Counted from the stretch's first letter, positions 1 to 5,542 are shown. The stretch: 5,903 nucleotides of DNA from an uncultured Bacilli bacterium (GCA_947623855.1 CANQHW010000073.1:1-5903), one strand, 5' to 3'. The notes: a model not told the origin generated them from the sequence alone. Program-made: numbers and translations.

Positions 1-401
1 GAACCTTTCGTCCTGTTATGGAAGAAAAAATCGAAGATCATAAAATGCATAGCGAATACTACATATTAAGTAAAGAATCTGCTACTATTTTAGAACAAGC
101 TCGTAAGGAAAAAAGAAGAATCATTGCAGTGGGCACTACATCTACTAGAACCCTAGAAACGATTATGCAAGAACATCATAAATTTATTCCCTGTTCTGGT
201 AATACTTCAATCTTTATCTATCCCGGCTATAAATTTTTAGGAATAAATGGTTTAATAACTAACTTCCATTTACCTAAAAGTACTCTAATTATGTTAGTAA
301 GTGCTCTAGCAGGTAAAGATAAGATAATGAAAGCTTATCAAGAAGCTGTAAAACTAGAATATCGTTTCTTTTCCTTTGGAGATGCTATGTTTATCAAATA
401 A
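1..401 (+). CDS. queA: QueA, S-adenosylmethionine:tRNA ribosyltransferase-isomerase (C-terminal part, 5' end outside window)
   Basis: This is the last 132 codons of queA. The frame is open from base 3 (Thr-Phe-Arg-Pro-Val) to TAA at 399-401, so the ATG at 18 is internal and not the start. QueA transfers and isomerises the ribosyl part of S-adenosylmethionine onto 7-aminomethyl-7-deazaguanine in the tRNA anticodon, giving epoxyqueuosine, the step after Tgt in queuosine synthesis. Family hallmarks read in order are FRPV, HKMHSEYY, RRIIAVGTTSTRTLE, the IFIYPGYKF stretch, ITNFHLPKSTL and the terminal YRFFSFGDAMFI. The C-terminus looks complete and undamaged. No convincing terminator follows: only a weak interrupted hairpin at about 404-422 without a T-tract. 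Some readthrough into the downstream surface-protein gene is therefore possible. tgt, its usual partner, is about 2.7 kb downstream. Confidence 0.97.
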   Translation, partial: TFRPVMEEKIEDHKMHSEYYILSKESATILEQARKEKRRIIAVGTTSTRTLETIMQEHHKFIPCSGNTSIFIYPGYKFLGINGLITNFHLPKSTLIMLVSALAGKDKIMKAYQEAVKLEYRFFSFGDAMFIK

Positions 402-426
402 ATGTAAAATATCTCATATTACGCCA

Positions 427-456
427 TTGACTTTATCTACCTATAATGTATATAAT
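427..456 (+). promoter_or_regulatory. Predicted sigma-A promoter for the surface-protein gene
   Basis: TTGACT (427-432) and TATAAT (451-456) are separated by 18 bp. A second TATAAT at 442-447 is only 9 bp from the -35 and is probably not the one used with it. The predicted start near 463 would give a leader of about 75 nt holding a perfect inverted repeat. Prediction from sequence only. Confidence 0.65.
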
Positions 457-469
457 TAAAATATAACAA

Positions 470-508
470 ATAGATAATATTCGACAAAGTATTTAAAATA
501 TTATCTAT
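470..508 (+). promoter_or_regulatory. Perfect 12-bp inverted repeat in the leader of the surface-protein gene
   Basis: ATAGATAATATT (470-481) is the exact reverse complement of AATATTATCTAT (497-508), with a 15-nt spacer. It lies between the predicted transcription start and the ribosome site (AAAGGTAGGT, 521-530), so it could form a leader hairpin or be a repressor operator. There is no T-tract directly after it, so it does not look like a finished terminator. The arms are very AT-rich, which lowers the weight of the match, but 12 of 12 pairing is still notable. Confidence 0.5.
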
Positions 509-536
509 ATAATAATTTATAAAGGTAGGTAATTTT

Positions 537-2207
537 ATGAAAGATCATATTACAAGAAATGTTTTAATCGGAGCAGTATTATTAATTGCTATAACTATAG
601 GTATTGGTTACTCCTATGCCTTTTTTACTACTAAAGTCAATGTAAAAGGTAATGTTGAAGAAATGAAAGTAACTGCAGGAGCTATGGAATTAACTTTCCA
701 AGAAAGTAATAATATATCTTTACCTAAAGCTAAACCAGGAGATACTGCAACTAAAGACTTTACTGTTGCTAATACTGGTACTATGAATGTTGATACTACT
801 TATAATATAAAACTAGTATTTCCTACCGCCGAAAGTATTACCTTTAAAGAAGAAGATTTACAATATTCTTTAGTAGAATATAGTGATTCCACATATTCTA
901 CTCCTAAAGATAATGGTCTAAATAAAACTGGTTTTATAAATACTGGAACCGTAAAAGATCAAGAAATGTATCTAGCTACTAAAATAACACCCCCTGAAAT
1001 AGGAATTTATCACTATTATCGTTTAACTATAACATTTGCAAACTTAGATACTCCTCAAGATTATAACAAAGGAGCTATCTTTAATGCTAAGATAAATGTC
1101 GATAATAATAAAGATGCTAAATTATATTCAAAAGGTACCCCATTTACTGATATCATAGTAGCAAATGCAACCGATATTGCTGATGATAATACTGATGAAC
1201 ATAATTTAAGATATTATGGACCAAATGCAACAGTAAAAAATTATATCTATTTTAATTGTGAAGATTACAATTTTAAAGAACCAACAAATGATGAAGACAC
1301 CTATGCTAACCAAGCTAAAGCAAAAAATTGTGAGAAATGGCGAATCATCGGCCTTATGAACAATGTAGAAACCGAAAGTAAAGGTACTCAAAACTTAGTC
1401 AAAATCATAAGAGATGAGCAATTACCAAGAACCGCATCAGATTCAACAAAGACATTCTCATGGGATAATAAAAATGCATCAACTGGTGCGGAAACAGAAA
1501 CAGCTTCTGGAAAAAATGATTGGACCACAGCAGAATTAATGTATTTACTAAACCCAGATAATGAAACTCATACGCTAAATAGTAAAACAGCAAATAATAG
1601 TTTATATTGGAATAGTGGAAACGGTCAATGTTCAACAGAACAGAATAATGTAACAACAACATGTGATTTTACCACCACTGGATTAAAAAATGGTATAACC
1701 AAGGATTTAATAGAGACAGTAAAATGGAAACTAGGAGGAATAGCTGGTCCAGGTGGAGCAAAAGCAAGTGATTGGTATGAAGCAGAGAGAAGTACAACAG
1801 TACCAAGTGGCAGAAAAACCGAATGGATTGGGAAAATAGGACTTATGTACCCAAGTGATTATGGATATGCCACTGGAGGAAAAGGAACTGGAAGTGGAAC
1901 GTATACAAGAGACCAATGTTTAGCAACAGCAATATATAATAGTTGGGATAGTGGAGCTTATAAAATGGATTGTGCATGGAATGATTGGTTATATGATTCT
2001 AGTAAAGACCAATGGACACTTACGCCGGTTGTGGACGGTTACGTCTATGTGTTCTATGTCTCTCCGTCCGGGTATGTCGCCCTCCACTCCGCGAGCTATG
2101 CGCGTGCCGTGCGCCCGTCCTTATATCTGACATCCAATGTTATGGTAATAAATAATGAGACCAGTAATGGAAGTAGTACTTATCCATATATTTTAGTAGT
2201 AGAATAA
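537..2207 (+). CDS. Predicted surface protein: SipW-type signal, TasA/camelysin-like domain and C-terminal lectin-like domain with a DGR-type variable region
   Basis: 556 residues. Start ATG 537 follows AAAGGTAGGT (521-530). Residues about 8-29 are a hydrophobic segment (NVLIGAVLLIAITIGIGYSYAFF) followed by TTKVNVKGNV, resembling SipW-dependent signals of TasA/camelysin-like proteins. Residues about 30-195 look like that family's beta-sandwich (PGDTATKDFTVANTGTMNV). From about 210 a second domain begins (NLRYYGPNA, YIYFNCEDYN, W268-RIIG, GLMYPSDYGYA, CAWNDWLY, WTLTP, VRPSLYL), a pattern I associate with lectin-fold variable proteins of gut Bacillota. Likely role: a surface-exposed binding protein held by or released from its N-terminal segment; the ligand is unknown. 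There is no LPXTG-like anchor. The oddity is an abrupt GC-rich, adenine-poor block encoding residues 496-528, read as a DGR variable repeat. The gene sits between queA and tgt and has its own promoter and terminator. The gene call is firm; the domain assignments rest on pattern recognition without a search. Confidence 0.85.
   Translation: MKDHITRNVLIGAVLLIAITIGIGYSYAFFTTKVNVKGNVEEMKVTAGAMELTFQESNNISLPKAKPGDTATKDFTVANTGTMNVDTTYNIKLVFPTAESITFKEEDLQYSLVEYSDSTYSTPKDNGLNKTGFINTGTVKDQEMYLATKITPPEIGIYHYYRLTITFANLDTPQDYNKGAIFNAKINVDNNKDAKLYSKGTPFTDIIVANATDIADDNTDEHNLRYYGPNATVKNYIYFNCEDYNFKEPTNDEDTYANQAKAKNCEKWRIIGLMNNVETESKGTQNLVKIIRDEQLPRTASDSTKTFSWDNKNASTGAETETASGKNDWTTAELMYLLNPDNETHTLNSKTANNSLYWNSGNGQCSTEQNNVTTTCDFTTTGLKNGITKDLIETVKWKLGGIAGPGGAKASDWYEAERSTTVPSGRKTEWIGKIGLMYPSDYGYATGGKGTGSGTYTRDQCLATAIYNSWDSGAYKMDCAWNDWLYDSSKDQWTLTPVVDGYVYVFYVSPSGYVALHSASYARAVRPSLYLTSNVMVINNETSNGSSTYPYILVVE
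2021..2120 (+). other. Candidate DGR variable repeat (VR)
   Basis: Hand count of this 100-bp block gives A 9, C 34, G 29, T 28 (63% GC). The 100 bp upstream hold 36 A at 34% GC, and the 100 bp downstream 40 A at 26% GC. The block encodes residues 496-528, between the constant motifs WTLTP and VRPSLYL near the C-terminus. Of the 28 codons for residues 498-525, 21 end in C or T and 7 in G; none ends in A. DGRs copy a template repeat with errors only at adenines into the 3' end of a lectin-fold target gene, and AAY template codons become NNY without creating stops. Position, composition and codon pattern all fit. The exact edges are uncertain by some 10-20 bp. No matching template repeat is visible in the window on either strand. 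Confidence 0.75.
2100..2120 (+). other. GC-rich, A-free 3' edge of the variable repeat (candidate initiation of mutagenic homing site)
   Basis: This 21-base stretch has 18 G/C and no A, then the sequence drops straight back to TTATAT. In characterised DGRs a GC-rich element at the 3' end of the VR (IMH) marks where cDNA synthesis from the template enters the target. Bases 2100-2114 could also pair as a small hairpin: GCGC with GCGC, extended by two G-T pairs, around a three-base loop. The encoded residues Ala-Arg-Ala-Val-Arg-Pro-Ser run into the constant VRPSLYL motif. Confidence 0.5.
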
Positions 2208-2214
2208 ACTAATT

Positions 2215-2240
2215 AAATGCAATAATTTTATTGCATTTTT
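2215..2240 (+). terminator. Intrinsic terminator after the surface-protein gene
   Basis: AAATGCAATA (2215-2224) pairs perfectly with TATTGCATTT (2229-2238) around a 4-nt ATTT loop, 8 bp after the TAA stop. The 3' arm runs into five Ts (2236-2240). It should end the transcript from 427-456. It also lies about 95 bp past the variable repeat, where some DGR targets carry a hairpin that aids homing; a dual role is speculative. Confidence 0.75.
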
Positions 2241-2260
2241 AAGTAGATTTATCTCCTTAT

Positions 2261-2289
2261 TTGACAAATAAGTGTAAATATGATATAAT
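2261..2289 (+). promoter_or_regulatory. Near-perfect sigma-A promoter with extended -10
   Basis: TTGACA (2261-2266), a 17-bp spacer and TATAAT (2284-2289) with TG one base before the -10 (2281-2282). This matches consensus at every element and predicts strong constitutive transcription starting near 2296, ahead of the 152-residue gene. Confidence 0.85.
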
Positions 2290-2333
2290 TCTAGTAACAA
2301 GAGGGGTTAAGACGGTATAAAGGGGGTTATATT

Positions 2334-2792
2334 ATGAAATATGCAAGTTATATTAATATTAAAGAAAGAATAGCTAGTGATGTTACTAGAATTAAAAAAT
2401 TACAATATAAAGGATATGAAGATGATATCGCTGAAATTAAAGATCTTTGTCATCGTTTCCAAAGAACTGTAGGAGATGAAGCTGAAAGATTAATTTTAAT
2501 TAATCTAGATAGCTTTGAAAAGAAATTAATTCAACAAGAATTTTATGCTAAATTAAAAACTCAAAAAACATTTAAAAATATTGTTACTTTAAGAAAGATA
2601 GCTAAAAATAATTTAAATATTAAAAATAGTATTGATAAATTATTAAATGATTATATTACTTTAATGTGGAAATATTATGGTAAAAAAACTGATGCTACTT
2701 TAATGGTAGGTATGATCGAAATAAATAAAAGAATAAATAATATTAATAATATTTTAAATTCTAATAATACTAAATTAGTTTTAACTAAATAA
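2334..2792 (+). CDS. Hypothetical basic helical protein, 152 residues
   Basis: I do not recognise a family. The start is ATG 2334, preceded by AAAGGGGG (2319-2326) with 7 nt spacing; the stop is TAA. There is no signal peptide or membrane segment, so it is probably cytoplasmic. The composition looks mainly alpha-helical, with amphipathic runs such as DDIAEIKDLCHRF, DSFEKKLIQQEF and NKRINNINNIL. It is Lys/Asn/Ile-rich and clearly basic: I count 29 Lys/Arg against 17 Asp/Glu. The only Cys is C39 and the only Trp is in MWKYYGKK. It is a monocistronic unit with its own near-consensus promoter and terminator. A small basic helical protein beside a putative DGR target recalls Avd, the DGR accessory protein, but I see no diagnostic motif and the link is speculation. 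A nucleic-acid-binding or regulatory role is equally possible. Confidence 0.8.
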   Translation: MKYASYINIKERIASDVTRIKKLQYKGYEDDIAEIKDLCHRFQRTVGDEAERLILINLDSFEKKLIQQEFYAKLKTQKTFKNIVTLRKIAKNNLNIKNSIDKLLNDYITLMWKYYGKKTDATLMVGMIEINKRINNINNILNSNNTKLVLTK

Positions 2793-2793
2793 T

Positions 2794-2819
2794 AAGTTAT
2801 AAGAAATTATAGCTTTTTT
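2794..2819 (+). terminator. Intrinsic terminator after the 152-residue gene
   Basis: AAGTTATAA (2794-2802) pairs with TTATAGCTT (2807-2815), with one T-G wobble, around a GAAA tetraloop (2803-2806). A run of Ts extends to 2819. It starts 2 bp after the stop codon, making this gene a separate transcription unit. Confidence 0.75.
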
Positions 2820-2830
2820 ATTTATTATAA

Positions 2831-2859
2831 TTGGTAATTTTAGGTAGATATGTTATAAT
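2831..2859 (+). promoter_or_regulatory. Sigma-A promoter of the 77-aa/tgt/membrane-protein operon
   Basis: TTGGTA (2831-2836), a 17-bp spacer and TATAAT (2854-2859) with TG at 2851-2852 (extended -10). The start is predicted near 2866, only 5 nt before the AGGAGTG ribosome site, so the leader is very short and leaves no room for a riboswitch such as preQ1 upstream of tgt. Confidence 0.8.
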
Positions 2860-2883
2860 TTAAATAGTTAAGGAGTGCATACT

Positions 2884-3117
2884 ATGTTAGATATAACTAA
2901 TAATAAAAGTGAATTAACTAGTTATGGAGGATCTGAATTAAAAAAGACCTATTATATCGATAATCATAATCCAATAAGGGAAAAAAATATCTCTTATATT
3001 AATAATCAATATAGTAAATATTTTAGTCATCCTAATAAAGATTTAAAAAACGCTATTAAAATTCGATATGATTTAATATTATTACCAGCTTGGAAAGTGA
3101 TTAATTATGAAAATTAA
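2884..3117 (+). CDS. Hypothetical protein, 77 residues, first gene of the tgt operon
   Basis: No family recognised. The start at ATG 2884 is preferred because AGGAGTG (2871-2877) sits 6 nt upstream. An in-frame GTG at 2875 lies inside that ribosome site and is rejected. The protein is polar and Asn/Tyr/Lys-rich (YYIDNHNPIREKNISYINNQYSKYF), without Cys, signal peptide or clear membrane span; the most hydrophobic patch is near the end (YDLILLPAWKVI). Its last 11 bases overlap the start of tgt in another frame, so the two are probably translationally coupled. A role connected with tRNA modification could be guessed from the coupling alone and is weak. Being short and AT-rich, it could be fast-evolving. 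Confidence 0.7.
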   Translation: MLDITNNKSELTSYGGSELKKTYYIDNHNPIREKNISYINNQYSKYFSHPNKDLKNAIKIRYDLILLPAWKVINYEN

Positions 3118-4240
3118 ATATACCTTATTAAAAAAAGAAAATAATACTAATGCGAGATTAGGTAAAATAAAAACTAATTATGGTACCTATGAAACTCCAA
3201 TGTTCATGCCGGTTGGAACCAATGCTACCGTTAAAACTTTGTCTCCTGAAGAATTAAAAGAAGTAAACTCTGGAATTATTTTAGCTAATACCTATCATCT
3301 ATGGTTAAGACCTGGCGAAGATGTCGTAGCTAAAGCTGGGGGATTACATAAATTTATAAATTGGGATGGACCAATTTTAACAGATTCCGGAGGTTTTCAA
3401 GTATTCTCTTTAGCTAAACCTAAAGATATTACTGAAGATGGTGTTAAATTTAAAAATCAATTAAATGGTGATGAATTATTTCTTACACCAGAAAAATCCA
3501 TAGAAATTCAAAATAAACTCGATAGTGATATCGCCATGTCCTTTGATGAATGTGTCGGATGGCCCGCTACTTATGAGTATTGTAAGAATAGTGTTGAAAG
3601 AACCTTAGCTTGGGCAAAAAGAGGTAAAAAAGTCTTTAATAACGAAAGACAAAGTTTATTTGGTATCGTCCAAGGTGGCGAATATGAAGACCTAAGACGC
3701 CATTGTGCTGAAGAATTAGTTAAAATGGACTTTGATGGTTACTCTATTGGAGGAACTAGTGTTGGAGAAGATAAACCCACAATGTATAAAATGGTATCCT
3801 ATGCTACTAAATACTTACCCGAAGATAAAGTAAGATACTTAATGGGAGTAGGGGACCCAATAGATATAATTGAAAATGTCATAAGAGGTATAGATATCTT
3901 TGATTGTGTAAGCCCCACCAGACTTGCTAGACATGGCCACTTTTATACCAAATATGGTAAAAAGAATATCAAAAATGCCCAATATAAAGAAGACTTTACT
4001 TTACTTACCAATGATTGTGATTGTTATACCTGTAAACACTATTCCAAAGCTTATATAAGACATTTAATAATAGCTAATGAAACTCTGGGAGCTAGATTAT
4101 TATCTATTCATAATATTAGATATCTAACTAAATTAACTGAAGATTTAAGAAACGCTATTAAAAATGATAATATTTTAGAATATAGGGATAATTTTATAAA
4201 AAATTATTATGGTGATGATTATGAATATAAAGAAATTTAA
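3107..4240 (+). CDS. tgt: Tgt, tRNA-guanine(34) transglycosylase
   Basis: 377 residues, full length for bacterial Tgt. It exchanges guanine-34 of GUN anticodons (Asp, Asn, His, Tyr tRNAs) for preQ1, the committed step of queuosine modification. Catalytic and binding motifs are intact: NTYHLWLRPG, TDSGGFQVFSL with the general base Asp93, SFDEC, GIVQGG and GGTSVGE in the base-binding pocket, and GIDIFDCVSPTR with nucleophile Asp266. The zinc site is Cys304-x-Cys306-x2-Cys309 with His335. Start ATG 3107 has a GGAAAGTGAT ribosome site (3092-3101) and overlaps the upstream 77-residue gene by 11 bp. The downstream gene overlaps its 3' end by 20 bp. yajC, a common follower of tgt, is not seen. tgt and queA appear uncoupled transcriptionally here. 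Confidence 0.98.
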   Translation: MKIKYTLLKKENNTNARLGKIKTNYGTYETPMFMPVGTNATVKTLSPEELKEVNSGIILANTYHLWLRPGEDVVAKAGGLHKFINWDGPILTDSGGFQVFSLAKPKDITEDGVKFKNQLNGDELFLTPEKSIEIQNKLDSDIAMSFDECVGWPATYEYCKNSVERTLAWAKRGKKVFNNERQSLFGIVQGGEYEDLRRHCAEELVKMDFDGYSIGGTSVGEDKPTMYKMVSYATKYLPEDKVRYLMGVGDPIDIIENVIRGIDIFDCVSPTRLARHGHFYTKYGKKNIKNAQYKEDFTLLTNDCDCYTCKHYSKAYIRHLIIANETLGARLLSIHNIRYLTKLTEDLRNAIKNDNILEYRDNFIKNYYGDDYEYKEI

Positions 4241-4517
4241 TATATTATTAGTAATTACTATTTTACTAGTTTTAATAATTCCTTCTTCCTATGCGGTATA
4301 TACAACCCATAATAATAGATTATATGAAGTATTAGATAAAAAAATAATTGAACAAGCCATTATCTGTTATAATAAAAAAGAATGTCTAACTAAAATTATT
4401 ACTTTACAAGAACTATATGATAAAGGTTACTTACAAGAACAAATTGATCCCCTAAGTAAAGAAATACTTAATCCCAGTACAACAATTGATATTGAAAAAG
4501 AAGTAGTTAATCATTAA
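4221..4517 (+). CDS. Small signal-anchored hypothetical protein, 98 residues (pseudopilin-like features)
   Basis: The start ATG 4221 (MNIKKFN) is preferred over in-frame ATG 4209, because GGTGAT (4211-4216) is a ribosome site 4 nt before it. The gene overlaps tgt by 20 bp. Residues about 6-22 are strongly hydrophobic (FNILLVITILLVLIIPSSYA) after a Lys-Lys start, so it is exported or anchored with a single N-terminal helix. The small soluble part, with CYNKKECLTK, ITLQELYDKGYL and IDPLSKEIL, resembles pseudopilin-like proteins of Bacillota in layout: an N-terminal helix, then a 'LxxLxxxGYL...DP' segment. The classical prepilin cleavage motif (Gly before Phe, Glu at +5) is absent, so a pilin call is not made. 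It may instead be a surface or envelope accessory protein. It occupies the place where yajC, another small single-helix membrane protein, often follows tgt, but it lacks YajC motifs. Confidence 0.75.
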   Translation: MNIKKFNILLVITILLVLIIPSSYAVYTTHNNRLYEVLDKKIIEQAIICYNKKECLTKIITLQELYDKGYLQEQIDPLSKEILNPSTTIDIEKEVVNH

Positions 4518-4527
4518 CTATTTTTTT
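4504..4527 (+). terminator. Intrinsic terminator containing the last stop codon of the tgt operon
   Basis: TAGTTAA (4504-4510) pairs perfectly with TTAACTA (4514-4520) around a TCA loop, followed by seven Ts (4521-4527). Bases 4501-4503 can extend the stem against the T-run. The TAA stop (4515-4517) lies inside the 3' arm. Confidence 0.85.
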
Positions 4528-4535
4528 AAAATATA

Positions 4536-4565
4536 TTGACGAACATAGGTTTGCAGATGTATACT
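4536..4565 (+). promoter_or_regulatory. Sigma-A promoter upstream of the mini-ORF and xerC
   Basis: TTGACG (4536-4541), an 18-bp spacer and TATACT (4560-4565), only 8 bp after the preceding terminator's T-run. The start is predicted near 4572, just before a GAGGTG ribosome site. Confidence 0.7.
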
Positions 4566-4586
4566 TAATTTATGAGGTGATTTTAA

Positions 4587-4613
4587 ATGCATAAAGAAAT
4601 GAAATTACTTTAG
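4587..4613 (+). CDS. Possible 8-codon leader ORF (MHKEMKLL) upstream of xerC
   Basis: ATG 4587 follows GAGGTG (4574-4579) with a 7-nt spacer, a better ribosome site than that of xerC itself, yet the frame closes at TAG after eight codons. It lies on the transcript from 4536-4565. Bases 4592-4612 can fold into a short hairpin (TAAAG/CTTTA, an A-A mismatch, AAT/ATT, GAA loop) across the mini-ORF. It may be a leader peptide, a remnant of a lost gene, or chance. Confidence 0.3.
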   Translation: MHKEMKLL

Positions 4614-4631
4614 TTATCTTAAAAAAAGGGT

Positions 4632-4637
4632 TATAAT
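4632..4637 (+). promoter_or_regulatory. Possible second -10 element directly before xerC
   Basis: A perfect TATAAT lies 17 bp before the xerC ATG. No good -35 is found 16-18 bp upstream (TTTAGT/TTAGTT only), and the -14 G of an extended -10 is present without the T before it. A start near 4644 would give a nearly leaderless xerC transcript that skips the mini-ORF and lacks part of the GGTAGTGAT ribosome site. Confidence 0.35.
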
Positions 4638-4654
4638 TTAGGTAGTGATGATAT

Positions 4655-5542
4655 ATGGATTATAAAGATAAATTTATTGAATATTTAAGAAAAGAAAGAA
4701 GATACTCAGAATATACTGTAAATGGTTATGAAGAAAATATAGATGAATTTTTAAAATTTTTAGGAGCAAAAAACCTAAATGTTTTAGAAGTAAGTAAAGA
4801 TGATATTAGAAAGTATTTAAAATATTTAGATAACCTAAATTTAAAAAATTCTTCGATCTCAAGAAGATTAAGTTCTCTAAGAAGTTTTTATAATTATTTA
4901 GTTAGTAATAAAGTAATCTTAAATAATCCTATGAAACTTATTAAAAATCCCAAAAAAGAAAAGAAATTACCTAATTTTTTACAATATGATGAGTTTATGA
5001 AATTATTAGAAAGTATTAAAAATGCTGATGCTTTAAGTATTAGAAATAAACTAATATTAGAATTATTATATGCTACAGGTTTAAGAGTAAGTGAATTAGT
5101 TAATATCAAACTTAATGATATTGATTTAAATAATAAAGTTATTAAAACTTTAGGTAAAGGTAACAAAGAAAGATTAGTATATTTTGGGGATTATGCTAAA
5201 GATTTATTGAGCAAATATCTTCATAATGAAAGAAAAGAATTATTAAAAGGAAAAAATAATGAATACTTATTTATTAATAATCAAGGAGGACATTTAACTA
5301 CTAGAGGAATTGAAGATATTATTGATAGAATAGTAAATGAAGCTTCCCTAAAACATAAAATAAGTCCCCATGTATTGAGACACACTTTTGCTACGCATTT
5401 ACTGGATAATGGGGCCGATTTATTAAGTGTTAAAGAACTTCTAGGACATGAATCTTTAAAAGCTACCCAAATATATACCCATATTACGGAAGAAAGATTA
5501 AGAAGTGTTTACTTACATAGTCATCCAAGAGCAAAAAAATAG
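4655..5542 (+). CDS. xerC: XerC-type tyrosine recombinase
   Basis: 295 residues, normal Xer length. XerC with XerD resolves chromosome dimers at dif, under control of the DNA translocase at the division septum. Residues about 1-85 are the SAM-like core-binding domain (FIEYLRKERRYSEYTVNGYEENI, SLRSFYNYL). Residues about 105-290 are the catalytic domain with all active-site residues: Arg144 (ATGLRVSE), Lys168 (LGKGNK), His239 and Arg242 (PHVLRH), His265 (LLGH) and nucleophile Tyr274 (QIYTH). The ending HPRAKK and the NP-K-KKLP-FL linker resemble Bacillus XerC/CodV more than XerD. I therefore call it xerC, but an XerD assignment is not excluded. The ribosome site GGTAGTGAT (4641-4649) is 5 nt before ATG 4655. 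It is preceded by a promoter and an 8-codon mini-ORF, and no clear terminator follows. No dif-like site was recognised nearby. Confidence 0.93.
   Translation: MDYKDKFIEYLRKERRYSEYTVNGYEENIDEFLKFLGAKNLNVLEVSKDDIRKYLKYLDNLNLKNSSISRRLSSLRSFYNYLVSNKVILNNPMKLIKNPKKEKKLPNFLQYDEFMKLLESIKNADALSIRNKLILELLYATGLRVSELVNIKLNDIDLNNKVIKTLGKGNKERLVYFGDYAKDLLSKYLHNERKELLKGKNNEYLFINNQGGHLTTRGIEDIIDRIVNEASLKHKISPHVLRHTFATHLLDNGADLLSVKELLGHESLKATQIYTHITEERLRSVYLHSHPRAKK

Noticed and set aside
18..401. queA fragment starting at ATG 18
   Set aside because: The same frame is open to the window edge and encodes the conserved FRPV motif before that Met, so the CDS is 5'-truncated by the window rather than starting there.
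404..422. Terminator after queA
   Set aside because: The hairpin is interrupted by bulged As and has no T-tract.
1206..1916. Three minus-strand ORFs of 61-85 codons (1206-1391, 1405-1662, 1731-1916) inside the surface-protein gene
   Set aside because: They are antisense shadows of a well-supported gene, with no ribosome sites or recognisable protein character.
2021..2120. GC-rich block explained as a recent horizontal insertion or assembly chimera
   Set aside because: The reading frame is continuous, the block sits exactly between conserved family motifs WTLTP and VRPSLYL, and only A is strongly depleted while T stays at 28. This fits targeted adenine mutagenesis better, though a chimera cannot be fully excluded without reads.
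2875..2883. GTG at 2875 as start of the 77-residue gene
   Set aside because: It lies within the AGGAGTG ribosome site that serves ATG 2884.
4209..4220. ATG 4209 as start of the small membrane protein
   Set aside because: It would put the GGTGAT ribosome site inside the coding sequence and add MVMI before a normal Lys-rich signal start; ATG 4221 fits better.
4894..5166. 90-codon minus-strand ORF inside xerC
   Set aside because: It is antisense to the conserved XerC core; its Leu/Ile/Ser-rich hydrophobic product is what antisense AT-rich coding DNA gives.
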